Assembly (NCBI RefSeq): GCF_004328705.1
Contig: NZ_CP035319.1
Location: 1,612,001-1,676,000 of the forward strand
DNA from: Rhodococcus sp. ABRD24
GTDB lineage: Bacteria > Actinomycetota > Actinomycetes > Mycobacteriales > Mycobacteriaceae
DNA length: 64,000 nt
Direction of reading: 5' to 3'
The first letter of the stretch is position 1. Each line of letters begins with the position of its first letter. The translations under genes and the position numbers were made by a program. A model generated the notes under the pieces. That model had not been told where the DNA came from and ran no database searches. It saw nothing but the letters and a program-made list of their open reading frames with translations. This document shows positions 62,391-64,000 of this stretch, one piece after another.

Positions 62391-63726
62391 GTAGAACCCC
62401 CAAACGGAATATTCACCCAGCCAGGCCTATTCGAGCGAGTTCGATGTTCCTGCCCGAGCGCACTTCTGACAGAAGAGCATCGCCTCGAAACACACTGAGA
62501 CTCGGCGCGATGCATGGCGTTGGAGTGAGTCGGGCATGCGCTGGTGGCGTTAGTCCGAGATGAGCGGAGTTGTGCTCATCCCGGTCTCCCCCGAGATTCC
62601 CCATCCTCAGCCAGGCCTGATGCCAGCCTGACCGTGAGCGTGTAACAGATCGTTACATGCACGACGCCGCTGCGTGACGGTTTTTGCCGATCCCATTTCC
62701 GGGCGTGTCGAGACCCCCATTGACTTAGACAACCGTCCGACACATGTTGTGGCCCTTGGATAGTCGCGATCCTCTACCTCACAATGATCGCCGAACGTGA
62801 GCCCGGGTTCCCCACGTCGCATTCCATACACATTGGTGCACAACATCTTCGGACACTCTTGTCGAAAACCGCGGACCTTCCTGACGCGCCGCCACAGGCT
62901 TCCTATTCGAACTCCAGCCATCTCGACGCAAACACTTGGTTCCACCGTTCATCGCCTGGCACCTCGACTCAGACCTTCCGCCTCGATCGAATTGCTTCGA
63001 TCACCGCCGAGCCGATACACAGCCCTGCGGTACGCGAAACACGACATTTAGCTCAAAGATTTCACCGCAGTACATCTTCCGATTCCGATTTCGGATTCGT
63101 GAATCGCCTCGAAACCGCCACATAGCAGGGTCGCCGCCCTCGGAGCTACCAGACGTGGGCTCTGCGGCTCGATGAACTGGGCCGTGCGCCTGCAGGCAGA
63201 CCCACCCTCTGCGGGCACCGGCAACTCCCCGTCCACCACCGCCCCGTCTGCAACCGTGGCAGGCTGGGAACTGATCGCGCCCCGATCCACCCCGCATGCC
63301 CTGATCCACCGCCGACGATTGAGTTGACGCATGCCGCTCCTGCACGCGGATCCATACGCAACCTGCGCGAACCGACCGAATTGCTGTACTGCAGTTCATT
63401 TTTCGAAATCCTGTAAAGCACGATCAATTCTCTTCAAAACCTTCACTCGGCCGCGTCGTATATGTAACGATCCGTACACGCTCGCGGTCAGATTCGCCTC
63501 TGACCCAGGACGGGGAACCCGGGGGGGAACTTACCGAGCTGCACCACCGCTCGGTAAGCCCCTTCGCCAACCGGCATCCGACTCACCCCGACGCCACGGC
63601 ATCGAGCCCGAGCCCGACTCGCCGCTCGTGACCGACACCTGCTCTGACAGTAAACATCTCGGGACCACCTATCAGGATTCGACCGAATCAGGATTGTGGA
63701 CACGAGTAAACGTATGGGGGTACTAC
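62391..63726. other. Divergent intergenic region between the two family C genes
   Basis: About 1.3 kb of comparatively AT-rich DNA between two divergently transcribed homologous genes. It must contain both promoters. Short frames on both strands (60-130 codons) lack ribosome sites or recognisable sequence. Apart from the inverted repeat at 63530-63558 I see no clear structure. Confidence 0.5.
63530..63558. promoter_or_regulatory. Inverted repeat upstream of family C copy 2
   Basis: CTTACCGAGC and GCTCGGTAAG are perfect reverse complements separated by nine bases, preceded by a run of seven G. It lies about 170 bases before the GTG start at 63727. It could be an operator or a transcript hairpin; there is no T-run. 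Confidence 0.5.
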
Positions 63727-64000
63727 GTGCAGAACAAGACCACACGCTCCACCGTCCTGGCCGCCGTGGCTGCGCTGGCCCTGGCCGGTGGCGGCGTGGC
63801 GAACGCCGCCGAAGGCAGCTCCGGCAGCCTGTCCGGCTCTTCCGGCAGCAGCGGCTCCTCTACCGGCTCGTCGGCCACACCCGGCACGCCGTACGAGTTC
63901 GAGAACTGGGACACCTGCCAGCTCGATCTGGTCTACAACCCCGTCACCGACCTGGGCACCTGTATGACGGTGATCATCCGGGACGGCGACATGCGCATCG
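63727..64000 (+). CDS. Exported protein, family C copy 2 (cut by window end)
   Basis: The first 91 codons begin with a signal peptide (RSTVLAAVAALALAGGGVAN, cleavage near NAA), then a Ser/Gly-rich linker (SSGSLSGSSGSSGSSTGSS) absent from copy 1, then YEFENWDTCQLDLVYNPVTD and LGTCMTVIIRDGDMRI. The homology with the gene at 61584-62390 is strong from YEF onward. GTG 63727 follows GGGGGTACTAC. The rest is outside the window. Confidence 0.88.
   Translation, partial: MQNKTTRSTVLAAVAALALAGGGVANAAEGSSGSLSGSSGSSGSSTGSSATPGTPYEFENWDTCQLDLVYNPVTDLGTCMTVIIRDGDMRI

Overview
The window is GC-rich actinobacterial DNA, almost certainly from a mycolic-acid-containing genus and most like Rhodococcus. Pointers are GTG/TTG starts, an Ag85-type mycolyltransferase, RamB beside isocitrate lyase, GroEL2 ending in GGMGGMDF under CIRCE control, and a gene set (xthA, def, DUF3263, LytR_C, sodC, glutamate-cysteine-ligase-like, CDC48-like ATPase, pssA, psd, groEL2, lpd, ramB, aceA) that corresponds, in inverted order, to roughly Rv0427c-Rv0467 of Mycobacterium tuberculosis. 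That correspondence is from memory of the family layouts and no search was run.

Layout. 1-3.5 kb: 5' end of isocitrate lyase (minus), its upstream region with a Crp/GlxR-like site, two small uncharacterised genes and ramB. 3.7-12.1 kb: urtABCDE urea transporter plus urea carboxylase (plus strand), with no allophanate hydrolase in the window. 12.1-19.3 kb: a minus-strand operon of a branched-chain-amino-acid-type ABC transporter and an acyl-CoA-ligase-like enzyme, preceded by a perfect 14-bp-arm palindrome and a TetR regulator. 19.5-22.3 kb: AhpD/CMD-like protein, small alarmone synthetase, lpd. 22.4-29 kb: accessory region with three tandem 27-33-residue peptide genes, two paralogous exported proteins, and decayed ISL3- and IS481-type transposase fragments between them. 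29-39.4 kb: prolyl oligopeptidase, mycolyltransferase, a 46-residue peptide gene, hydrolase, PspC, groEL2, exported protein, HAD phosphatase, SRPBCC protein, psd-pssA. 39.4-44.6 kb: a DUF559/Vsr-like endonuclease gene bracketed by repeats, CDC48-like ATPase, membrane protein, Nudix. 44.8-50.9 kb: six-gene Mrp/Mnh antiporter operon with every junction overlapping by 4 bp. 50.9-59 kb: a second DUF559-type gene bracketed by two 63-bp palindromic repeats, then PAP2-like protein, glutamate-cysteine-ligase-like enzyme, sodC, LytR_C protein, DUF3263, def, an orphan domain protein, xthA, two GNAT paralogues. 59-64 kb: an esterase and a group of exported proteins in two paralogous families, the last cut by the window end.

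Most interesting signal. Two stand-alone DUF559 (Vsr-fold) genes sit between otherwise conserved chromosomal genes. Each is flanked on both sides by its own GC-rich repeat, and in both cases the stop codon of the gene lies inside the repeat. The repeat sequences differ between loci but the architecture is the same, which suggests a small selfish or homing-type nuclease-plus-repeat element. Second is the set of very short hydrophobic peptide genes near lpd and near mycolyltransferase/groEL2, which recall the small PorA/PorH/ProtX-type mycomembrane peptides of Corynebacterium.
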